Source: Krasilnikovozyma curviuscula
Taxonomy: Eukaryota > Basidiomycota > Tremellomycetes > Cystofilobasidiales > Mrakiaceae
Assembly (NCBI GenBank): GCA_014825775.1
Contig: MVAQ01000040.1
Span: 1-64,000 of the forward strand
Direction of reading: 5' to 3'
Length of the DNA stretch: 64,000 nt
Part shown: positions 13,601 to 23,670 of the stretch, piece after piece
Layout: every line of letters begins with the position of its first letter
Position numbering within the stretch: position 1 is the stretch's first letter
Position numbers and translations under genes: made by a program
The notes under the pieces: generated by a model
Told to the model about the DNA's origin: nothing
Databases searched by the model: none
What the model saw: the letters and a program-made list of their open reading frames with translations, nothing else

Positions 13601-16527
13601 TTGAGATAATGGCCCACCAAGCGCATTCAAGACGACATGCTGACCAGTGTTGGAGTCGAGAGCGCTGAGGCAGTCATCTATCAGAACTGTCTTCGCACGC
13701 GAATATAAAGCTCGTGCCAAAGAAACTCGACTTTTTTGGCCGCCGGACAGTGTGATTCCACGAGCCCCAATCTCTGTTGCATCCCCAAACTCGAACTGTT
13801 GCAAGTCCAGCGAAAGAGCGCAAGCTTCAATGACAGATTGATATCGCTCCACATCGAACGCCGAACCGAAAAGGATGTTCTCCTTGATAGTCCCCTGCAT
13901 CAACCAAGGAGTCTGAGCAGTATAAGCGGTACTATTCGTGAGGCCATTCTCTTCGTGGTTGAAGAAATTCTTGGGAGCGGAGATTGATCCTGTGATGAGG
14001 TCCATTTCATTCAGTAGAGCAAGTAAAAGACCTGTCTTCCCTGAACCTGTTGCACCACATACCAGGGAGAGCTGAAAAGAGAGTTGTTATTAGTTACTTT
14101 GCGATGAAGAAGCAAGGTTATTGGGTTTACCTTTCCGGTTGGGAACTCCACTGAGAGATTGTGAAGCTGAAATGCTGAAACTGGGTTGGACAGAGCGCCA
14201 GTAGACCTGTTGGCATTCCATCCGATGGTCGCGTTCTGGAATCCAATAGAAGAAAATGCTGTAGACAAATGTGATTTCTTAACTTCTTCTTCCTCAAGGA
14301 AAGTTTGAACTCTTCGGATTGAGATATCTGTCTGAGCGAGGTCCACGATCCAATTCGGGATGCTGAAAAATGAACAAATATTCAAAGCCTTTCTATCGGT
14401 AGAACGGCAGATTAGGAAACTTACGTGTTGAGAGGATTTCTCAGCATAGTGAAAAGTGTCAACGAAGTGAACGCGATTCCCACAGTAAGCTCGCCGTCTT
14501 GAAAAGTTACGAAAGACCAGAAACTCGAAATGGCCACCAGCAGCGGTACGATGACCCATATGACAGAAAGTACAATTTGATTGAGCTTCCGAAGCATTAA
14601 AATATGTAGTTCTGATGTAATGAAACACTTCAGTGTACAAGTCATCGAGAAAGCAGAGGGGAACCGTGCCTACCATTCTGTCTTGCACCAACTGCTTTTT
14701 CCATCCAAATATCCTCCCAAGCAAAGGACTTGATATATCGAATGGAGTTGATAAATTCGTTCATGATTCCATTCTGAGTTATGAGGTATGAGGTCGAATC
14801 AGCTCGGGGCAAAAGGAACGATGGCAACGAAAGACTTTACACGTGTGTCTCTAGCACCCACGAGTCGCTTCTGGATCCCAGAGCTTCGCGTAGATAGACG
14901 GGAAGTAAGAGGTATAGCTAAAATTCCCAATTAGAATGTGTCGGGGATGGTCCATTTCGTAGATGCGAAAGAAGTCAAACTTACCAGCAGTCAAAACAAA
15001 TATACCCGCAAACGCACTCAGTCCCAACAGAGAATACAAGAACCCAACACAGACAATAAGCTCAAATATTGAACCTGGAATGAAATAGAGGTAGTTGACT
15101 TGGTCACCGATCTTGGGAGTATCAGTCGTCTGTAAACAGATGATGAAGATGTTGAGGAGTCAACCTTAAAATCACTCCTTCAGAGACGAGGTAAAAACTA
15201 ACCATCAAGTTTACAATCTTTCCTACTCCAGAACCCTTTGACTTCGACTCCTCATTGTCAACCACACCCGAAAGATCTCTGCGTTTCAACGTTTTGTCGT
15301 AAATGGACGACGCCAATGTGATCATCGACTTCACTGAAGCTCGTCGAATTGCCAGTGTATGTTGAGCTTCTGCTATAGCATGCAATAGCGTACCCAATAA
15401 GGCCAGAACAGCAAAGGAGTAGCCTCGGTTGAGATTGGCTGGAGTTGGGTCAGAGAGCGCGTCACTGGTCGAGTCGGTAAAGCAAATTGTTTCAGCCGGC
15501 AGCGGCTATCATATTGAAACATAAAACTTACATTATCTGCTTGGAGCAGTATGGTGTAAAGTAGTTCAAGCTGAACGTAATCATCAAAAAGAAGAAGTCA
15601 ACCATGAGGTCCACACAGTTGGCTTTTCCAACCCTGATCCATAAGTTTCCAGACGGGATCGTGACCCATTTTTTGAAAAGATGTTCAGACTGCATCTTCG
15701 GCGATAGCTTCCAAAGATCAGAAAACTCCAGCGACTTCTTTGAAGCATTGCGCTCGATGAGTGGTGAGAGCCAGCTGATGGTCAACCGCTGATACAGCGG
15801 TGCAAAGTCTTCTGGACTAGATCCTTGAGTTATGTGAGATTTGACTTCTTGAGCATTGTCGGATGCGAGTGATGCTGGAAGTACACCGACCGGTAAAGTG
15901 AGCTGAACAGCTAAAAGAGTCAGACAAGCGACTAAATCGAGCCATGAACCAGAAAGGCAGAAGAGGGATTGATTGAAGTGGAGATCGTCGCTGCTGGACA
16001 TTGCTTCAATGAAAGAAGCGGGAACCAAGGTATAGAGTGCTGTCAGCAGGTGAATAGTGTAGAAGACCACCAAAGATAGTGAAGGAGTTGCAGGGTGCTT
16101 CTTATTAAGAGGAACAGTAGTTGCCCATATCTGAAAGGAAGATTTGGGATTTCATGTTCAGCTCATGAGAGTGTATGGACAGGTCTACGCGAAGGATAGG
16201 AAGGTGATTTACCCAACCAATTGAGTTCACTAAGGCACACCACCAGTCACTCTGACCCTCATGTATATACCAACCCATCAAGCCAATCCATACGGAGGCC
16301 TGTACAACTGCAAAGATGCAGAGAACCAGAGTTTTCCAGAGGGGCAGTGATAAGCGTGTACATGTCTTTTCCAATGGGTAGACCTCTGATACTCTAAGCT
16401 GATATGACAGGAGCCTGTTGAGGGACGCTGGGGCTAGTAGAAACCAGGCGTATGGCCAAGCTAGGATCAGCGAGACTGCTGCAAGGGGCAACGTTGCCCG
16501 GACGACTTCGACACCGTGATTAACCAT
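10632..16527 (-). CDS. Full-length ABC transporter, ABCC (MRP/YCF1/YOR1-like)
   Basis: An ATP-driven exporter of organic anions or conjugates in the vacuolar or plasma membrane. The order read on the minus strand is an N-terminal hydrophobic region (about 15900-16527), TMD1, NBD1, a Ser/Thr-rich linker (about 13260-13400), TMD2 and NBD2. NBD1 has Walker A GATGSGKT (about 14030-14055), signature LSGGQKSR (about 13735-13760) and Walker [13 protein letters not shown], where Asp replaces the catalytic Glu, as is common in ABCC NBD1. NBD2 has GRTGSGKS (about 11645-11670), LSLGQRQL and LVIMDEATASVD, which is canonical. The last intron (acceptor near 10711) must be removed to give the tail [18 protein letters not shown] before TAG at 10634-10632. 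The start ATG at 16527-16525 has a good context (CCCCATGG), but an upstream exon cannot be excluded. The exact substrate is unknown. Confidence 0.9.
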
Positions 16528-17713
16528 GGGGCAGTAGATTGAAGCTGAAATCAACCTAATACCAGTCTAAGCCTGAGTTCTGACATTAATGGTCAAAGGA
16601 GAGCTTCAAATCTTTAAACGAGATCATCTCGAGAAATCGCCATACGATCCCACAGAGGCGGGAGAGCCGGTTCTCGTCAGCAAAGAAGCTGTGCCAATCG
16701 CGAGAAAGCACACGCGCATCTCCGCCCGGCACGCTCATTTATTCGAGCAAAAAGGTTGCTCAAGAAATAGAGAGATAAAGAGATCTAAGAAGTCACCGAA
16801 CAAAGTTTACTCAGATACTTGGATTGAATGGACGTGTCGACAGATAATACCTGTGAGGGATTTCGCCAAGGTCATAGTTGTGATAGTACATCTAACACGT
16901 AACGACTATACACAAAACAAAAACTCATCTTCTTCTTCTACAAATTATTGCTTTAATGAACCCTTCAAAAAGCAGCGGTGTAAGCGATGCAATAGCAGAG
17001 ATGCCTGTAGAAGTAGTAGACAAAGCGTTACCGCGCGCAACGGAAATGCTGGGTCGAATCAGGGAGTTCTCAGACATAGCACCAATAAAGAAACTTTCAC
17101 GAGATTCTGCTAGTCAGTCATATTGTCGTAAGCAAGGTCGTAAATGGAACAGTACGCCGTATTTGACACTTTCCGGAGCTGAACCGAACAAATCTGGTAT
17201 TTAGAAATTTATTCTTTCGCGATCTGTTACTCAGACTGTTTACATAATCAAAGAAGTTTCTGTATCCAATCTTGTCTTCTGGCAAGCTGCGCATGCGTCC
17301 AACGTGATCGCCTTTTGCGTCTAGACCCCTTCCTAATCCTTTGAAGTTCTAATTCTTTGAAGAGGAAATATTCAAAACTGTCAGACTCTCAGCTAGAGAT
17401 GTATGTATTCACGAGATAGTTGGGGCTTGTGGCTTGGTGCAAGCTTGTGCGGATGTTCCATTCGAGGCTGCGATGGAGAAGTTTAGGAGCTCAGCAATGG
17501 CTGACCGTCCCTTCACTAAACGTGTTTTTTTATTTTCATTCTTTCCCCAAGCCCTCCGAAGTGAAAAATAAAGCAGCCAAAAAATCAGGCTCGTGCCACT
17601 GGCTAAACCATAGCTCAGTCTAGCTCGGCTGGGCTTCTGCCTTTAGACCACAACCCTGGTTTTCTCCCACGCGTAACAAACTCAAAACGACAGAACCTCA
17701 ACTTTAGGACAGA
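16528..17713. other. Divergent promoter region, ABC transporter / alpha-tubulin
   Basis: Roughly 1.2 kb between two divergently transcribed genes. An open frame of 174 codons at 16589-17113 (+) has no recognisable domain, an unusual mix of basic and Ser/Asn runs and no gene-like exon pattern, so I treat it as chance. The last 100 nt before the tubulin ATG are C-rich with CAAA runs. No tRNA or repeat is seen. Confidence 0.4.
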
Positions 17714-19933
17714 ATGCGTGAAGTCATGTAGGTTTTTGGAGGTGTCTGCTTTCATCTCTCATTCAGTGCACTGACTTGTAGTGTCGTCTTGTAACTCAAA
17801 ACTGGGCAGCTCTATCCACGTTGGCCAGGTAAAAAAACGCTCCCGCTAATGCATAAGAGGTCCAATAGTCTATGGTCAAGCCGGAGTGGGAGTACGAGGA
17901 TTAAGGGGAACTTCTTTTCTTCGTGAACTGACTAACTTTCATTTTCGATGCGGATATCACGGTCGTTTTCACATGACTGAACAATCGACAGGCAGGTGTC
18001 CAGATCGGTAATGCCTGTTGGGAACTTTACACTCTTGAGCATGGCCTTTCTGTGGGTGTGATGCCGACTATTCTAAAGTGAAATTGCTGTCAGGGACTGA
18101 GCGCGTGTTTCATCTTCACACAAGCCTGATGGAAGAATTACCGAAGGCTCTCCTTCCTCTGAAGACGATGGTTTCAGCACTGTAAGAATTGCAATTGAAC
18201 AAGCCCGTGTCAAGCTATCTAGCCATCGAGAAAGCTCATTGTCGGACTTCTTTTGCTACAGTTCTTCAGCGAGACCGCAGGGGGAAAGCATGTCCCTAGA
18301 TCAATTTACGTCGATTTGGAACCATCGGTCATTGACGAAGTCAGAACTGGAAGTTATAAGTCTCTTTTCCATCCAGAGACTTTAGTCAACGGCAAAGAAG
18401 ATGCAGCCAACAACTGTAAGTAAACCGTGAGCGCTTTGACCTTCTCGTGCATATTGTTTCGAAACGCGCGCCGACGAGTTTCCGTTCAACAGACGCAAGA
18501 GGTCACTATACTGTAGGAAAGGAACTTGCAGATACCGTTCTCGATCGTATCAGGCGTCTCGCCGATAACTGCTCCGGTCTCCAAGGATTCTTCGTCTTTC
18601 ACTCGTTCGGCGGTGGAACTGGTTCTGGATTCGGCGCTTTGCTCTTGGAAAAATTGAGCACTGACTACGGAAAGAAATCCAAGGTCAGTGAATTCCCCCC
18701 ACTTCGCCTTACCACCATACGGTTCGTGCCGCCGATTTTCATACTCTTTCCGCCAGTTGGAGTTTGCTGTCTACCCTGCTCCAAAAATGTCATCTTCTGT
18801 CGTCGAGCCATACAACAGCGTCTTGACCACTCATACCACTTTAGAACACTCCGATTGTTCGTTCATGGTTGACAACGAAGCGTAAGTTTCTCCTCCTGCA
18901 ACCTCTTCCTCGTCACATTTCAATCCATTTAACTGAATAATGGTGATGATGTTTTATTTTGGCAGTATCTATGACATCTGTAGAAGAAATCTCGGAATTT
19001 CCTCCCCATCGTACACCAACTTGAATAGACTGATCGCCCAAGTCGTCTCCTCCATCACCGCCTCCCTTCGATTCGACGGCTCCTTGAACGTCGACTTGAA
19101 TGAGTTCCAAACCAACTTAGTTCCTTTCCCGAGAATTCATTTCCCATTGGCCACCTACGCTCCAATCGTCTCCGCTGACAAGGCCTACCACGAGGAGAAC
19201 AGCGTAATGCAAGTGAGTGAATACTGCTTTGGATGATAACGAAGCAGCGCAGGCGGTTTATGATATGATACGTATTCCCTCTTCTGATCTCTAGATGACT
19301 CTCAGCTGTTTTGAGGGCAACAATCAAATGGTTTGTCTTCTCTACAGCTGCCATCTCATTGCATAGCTTGACCCTTCACTGACACACTTCCGGCCATTTC
19401 CCACTGATCACATAGGTCAAGTGTGATCCAAGGTCAGGAAAGTACATGGCCTGCTGTCTCTTGTATAGAGGTGACGTCGTTCCAAAGGACACCAACGCCG
19501 CCGTAGCCCAGATCAAGACCAAGCGAACAATCCAATTTGTTGACTGGTGCCCAACCGGATTTAAGCTCGGAATTTGCAATGAGCCACCCGTCTTGGTTCC
19601 AGGCGGTGACTTGGCCAAGGTCTCCCGATCATTGTGCATGTTGTCCAACACAACCTCCATTGCTACCGCTTGGGCTAGACTCGATCAAAAGTTCGACTTA
19701 CTCTACTCCAAGAGAGCTTTTGTCCACTGGTATGTTGGCGAAGGTATGGAAGAGGGCGAATTCTCTGAGGCTCGTGAGGATTTGGCCGCTTTGGAGAAAG
19801 GTAAGCCATGGTTTTGATCTGCCACTGGTTTTGTCTCCCCCTTATTCATTCGCCTATCTATTATTATCTCATAGATTACGAAGAAGTTGGTATTGATTCT
19901 GCTGATGCTGAGGAAGAGGAGGTTGAATACTAA
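17714..19933 (+). CDS. TUB1: Alpha-tubulin
   Basis: GTP-binding subunit of the microtubule heterodimer. Conserved blocks are plain: [19 protein letters not shown] at the N-terminus, the GGGTGSG loop (about 18610-18630), [32 protein letters not shown] and [20 protein letters not shown], ending in an acidic tail EEVEY with the terminal Tyr used in tyrosination cycles. The gene has a 14-nt first coding exon (17714-17727) and a 19-nt second exon (17810-17828); together they give 11 codons in frame, followed by exon 3 (17992-18051). The segment after [10 protein letters not shown] ([12 protein letters not shown]) differs from the usual alpha-tubulin ITNACFEPANQM but keeps its length. A polyadenylation-like AATAAA lies at 20011-20016. 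Confidence 0.96.
17810..17828 (+). other. 19-nt microexon of alpha-tubulin
   Basis: A short exon between a TGGGCAG acceptor and a GTAAAAA donor. It supplies the last base of Ile5 and the residues SIHVGQ, without which the invariant tubulin N-terminus cannot be formed. The preceding coding exon is only 14 nt long (17714-17727). Confidence 0.85.
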
Positions 19934-20010
19934 ACGACTGGAGTGAGTTCATACGCGGCCGGGAATGCAAAGAGGGCGCAACTAATGCTTTATTGTTTTT
20001 GTACAGACTA

Positions 20011-20016
20011 ATAAAA
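20011..20016 (+). terminator. Polyadenylation-like signal of alpha-tubulin
   Basis: AATAAA about 80 nt after the tubulin stop codon, followed by an A/G-rich stretch. A plausible 3'-end positioning element; the cleavage site is not known. Confidence 0.45.
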
Positions 20017-20193
20017 AGGGGGAAAAACGATACTCTAATCCTCCCAAATGACCTCTGAAGTCTTCGCTACTTTCAAACTTTCAATTTTTATGACGAACGA
20101 ATACATATACGACCCTTTCCTGCTTATTTTTCTCAGACCCATTCTCATATACTTTGCGTTTAATTCCAGTCTTCTACTTTCTGAATTCAACGC

Positions 20194-20214
20194 CATACAT
20201 ACATACATACATAC
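20194..20214. repeat. CATA tetranucleotide microsatellite
   Basis: Just over five perfect copies of CATA in the intergenic region between alpha-tubulin and the YVC1-like gene. A simple microsatellite with no coding role. Confidence 0.9.
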
Positions 20215-20448
20215 TTTGTTTATGGAGTTTAACGCTTTCTTCAAGTTGGGCAGCGCTTTCGACATTAAGTACAACCCCCAGCATTTTGGGTATCCAACCA
20301 ACTATCTTGGAATGTCTCTGTAATTCCTAACTTCGTTTCATCGCTCCCTTGATATCCTGAAAAAATCGTCAGTCGATCCTCTCTCGCGCGTCATGCGATT
20401 TTCCTCGAAGCTTACCTTGACCCTCAAGAAATAGGGCAACTTGCAGCT

Positions 20449-22927
20449 ATGTCTCCTCACGGCGATCCAGAGCAGCAGTCTCTGCTATCAAATAAGACAG
20501 TCATGCCAGATCCCGATACAGTCACTAGTATGTCTCTTTAAGAAAGAAACTCATTCCAGTTTCCCCTCTGAGGCGTTTCCCTCTTTGTAGAGCTCATCAA
20601 GCGACTGAGAGCCATGGTCATCAAGCTTCTCCCCAACCAGGTGGAACTGGAGCTCATTACGTCAGCAACAAGCTCAATCTTGACGCCAGCAGTGGTCAAG
20701 AGCTTTGCTAAGGCGGCGGGCGATTTTAAGGAAGCTCTTCCATACGCTCTGATCGTCTCACGAGCCACCTTCATCCGAGATGCCAATATCCATTACGATG
20801 ATTATGAGGAGAACCTTGGACGAGCTGCTGCTGTAAGTCTTGATGGTCGGTTGTGGTTCACAGCGCCGTTGACTCTCCCCTTTTCTGTTTCAGTGCGAGA
20901 TGCTCGCGAGAAAGATCGTTCACAGTCTTCCTGCTTCTGAGATTATCGATGTCATCTCTACGAGGTTCAGAATGAGAGAAATTGATGGTGATGACTCACC
21001 GCCGACAAGTGCATTGGAAATGGCGATCGATACTGATTGCAGAGAGTTTCTGAGCTCATCGGAAAGTCAGGACGTCGTTAACGCCCTCTGGACTGGTGAT
21101 CTTATTCAAATTAATAATGATAGTGAGTAATTATTTCTTGGAAGGCTCCTTGCTCGTAACGACGTGTCATGAGCACCTACCTGTAATTCCTCTGACTTTA
21201 CAGATGATGATATCGAGTACGTCAAATATCATGTCAGAGAATCAGGGACTTTCTGGAGTCATATCAATCCTGCAAGAATGGGTGTACCACGGTACCAGAA
21301 CATCTGTGCGTATCGCTTGTCACAGGGTCATGTTGTTAGAGGCGTTACTCTGACCTTTTGTTTGTATTCAGTCCGTCAACTCGTTTGGGTCCTGTTCCTC
21401 TTTGTCTACTCGAAGGTATGCTTCTAATCTAGCCTCTTCATTTAACGGGCCAAGACTGAGTTCAATGAACCTGCGAAATTGTGGCAGGCGGTCTCAGCAC
21501 CTCTCACCACAATCGACCCTGAGCACTCTTTCGATGAATGGGAGTGGACCCTCTATATCCTCGCTGCATCTCAAATGTTGGAAGAGTCTGTCAAGCTTTG
21601 GAAGACCATTCGACTTTCTTCGAAGCCATGGCAATCTATTGGATTTTGGACCGTAGTCTCCATTGTCACAGACGGTTTACTCTTGAGTGCCTTGTATTTT
21701 CGAATAATGGGCATCTGGACTCAAAATTCCGTGTGTAATGTTTCATATTAGGTTTCGATCGGGTAATCTGGTCCCTGATTACCCGACAATTATCTTTATT
21801 GCTCAGGACAAATCACAACAACTGCAGTTCAAATCATTCCAGATCCTCGCTTGCGCCGCTCCCTTCATTTGGATCAAAATCGTCACCATATTTGACGGCC
21901 TCAAAGTCATTGGAATGATGCAGGTTGTTGTTTTCCGAATGTTGAGAGAATCGGCAATCTTTTTCATCTTGTTGGCTATCATGGCACTGGGTTTCGTCCA
22001 GTCAATGATTGCGTTAGATGCCGCTGATGGAAAAGTGGATTCGGTCATTCCGATTGTCAATATGCTTATCCAAGCTCTGTAAGTACATTCACTGTCAAAA
22101 TTAGTTTCCACTCATCCTCACGTCACTTCCATATTGTTTGGCAGACTCGGCTCTCCTGACTTCGCGGCTGTAATGTCTGGATTTGGACCACCGTTTGGCC
22201 TCATCGTCTATTACGCATGGTGCTTCCTCACTCTTATCATCTTGCTTAATATCTTGATTGCACTCTTCGGTTCAGCGTATGGAGATATCGAACAAGACGC
22301 GACCAATGCCTTCCTCTGCTTCTTTGCGTTTAAGACAGTTGGAATGGTCAGAGCTCCAGACACCTTCGTCTACTGTGCTCCGTTTAACCTCATTGAAGTC
22401 CTCATTGCACCTCTGGAGTTCATAGTATCAAAGAGCATGTACACGAAAGTGAGTCTCTTTGTGGTATCGCCAGTTGGCGTCGGAGCCTGACAGTCGTTTG
22501 TGTTTGATTCAATTTTGCTTTCTTAGATCAACATCTGGGTGATGAACGTCATCTTTGCTCCTCAACTTTGGCTCATTGCCTTCTATGAATCTCAGATTAG
22601 GGACAAGAAACGAAACTTCACTAGTTGGTTGCCGGACAACAACCCGGAGGAAGATAGTTGAGTCTGAGATCTTGAACCCGCACGATATTGAACTGACCAA
22701 AATATGCCTCGTCTGTACTCCTAGCTGACGATACTTCCAACGACCCAGAAGTGGAGGACTCGGAAGGCAGGAGAATCTGTCATACTTCCTTCCAAGAACT
22801 TGTCAAAGCGTTCCCCAACACCTCGCTCGACGTCCAAAGTGCTGTAATTGCTGAGTTGAGAATTCTAGGAGAAAAAATTGCTGAACTCGAGAAGAAGCTG
22901 GACAAAAATAACACGACAAAAGAATGA
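20449..22927 (+). CDS. YVC1: TRP-type vacuolar cation channel (YVC1/TRPY1-like)
   Basis: A calcium-permeable, stretch- and calcium-activated channel that releases Ca2+ from the fungal vacuole. The protein starts MSPHGDPEQQSLLSNKT and has a long cytosolic N-terminal domain. A block of six or so hydrophobic helices follows (about 21370-22290), including RQLVWVLFLFVYSK, FQILACAAPFIWIKIV and the pore-adjacent stretch ending LTLIILLNILIALFGSAYG. The segment just after the last helix (DIEQDATNAF) and the later WLIAFYESQIRDKKRN fit the YVC1 family. The C-terminus is acidic (DPEVEDSEG) and then forms a Lys/Glu-rich coiled coil ending KKLDKNNTTKE. No ankyrin repeats are seen, as expected for fungal TRPY. 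It shares the window with calcineurin B and annexin, also calcium proteins, but not in one operon-like unit. Confidence 0.88.
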
Positions 22928-23670
22928 GCGACATCAACGCATTATTCCTCTCGATAATATCCATGTAATTAGTATTTTAGCATTTTATTTTTTTTAAATA
23001 TATCCGTTGAGCCTTCAGCAAGGACTGAATCTTCATCCCTGGAATTTTTGTTATACCAAGGCAGGGCGACGACGCCAGCCAAACCAACATTGCCTGAGAA
23101 TTTCCAGGTGGTGCCGCTGTTATGATGAGGACTGAAGGAGGAATATTCAAAAGTCTTTCTGGCCATAGGACTCCGTTAGACTTCGAAAGTAAGCTGACCC
23201 TCATCTTTATGGAGAACTCGTGCAGCCTAAAATCTGCTGTTTGCGTCCTGTTCCAGTCGGCAAACCATCACATAAACTGCTTCGACCTCATTTCTAAGCG
23301 GCTGATAGTTCAAAAGATGAAAAGCTGGGAACCATCTCGACGCCTAGGAAACTATTGAGTTGGCCAAACTTACATGAGTTTTGGGGATAAATTATTTACT
23401 TTTCCAAACTTTTGCCTGGCTCTGCATTTGTTTATCTTGCAGCGCGTCATCCAATTCATTATCTAACACATCTCATTGCCAGTGCTCTCCTTTTAGCCAT
23501 GGAGATCTAATTCGTAATCAGGGCAACGTCAAAGCCAATATGTGGCTGATTGAGAGTATTATTATACAATATACAAGAAAGAGGGTGAAATTGATGATAA
23601 CGTGAAGAAGTGTCATTCTCTCAGCAGGACCCGTATTTCCACTGTTAATTTCAACGCGACGTCAGTAAAG
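22928..23670. other. Convergent intergenic region
   Basis: About 740 nt between the YVC1 stop (+) and the GH16 stop (-). It is AT-rich, with a T-run and ATATAT near 22980-23000 that could serve 3'-end formation. The open frames present are short and have no recognisable content. Confidence 0.35.

Larger units (their letters stand above)
19934..20448. other. Intergenic region, tubulin 3' end and YVC1 promoter
   Basis: About 515 nt. It includes the likely tubulin polyadenylation signal AATAAA at 20011-20016 and a short tetranucleotide repeat at 20194-20214. The final 60 nt before the YVC1 ATG are a typical fungal leader. No further gene is seen. Confidence 0.45.

Noticed and set aside
16589..17113. 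174-codon open frame upstream of alpha-tubulin (+)
   Set aside because: No recognisable domain, lies in a divergent promoter region, and lacks gene-like exon boundaries or codon pattern.
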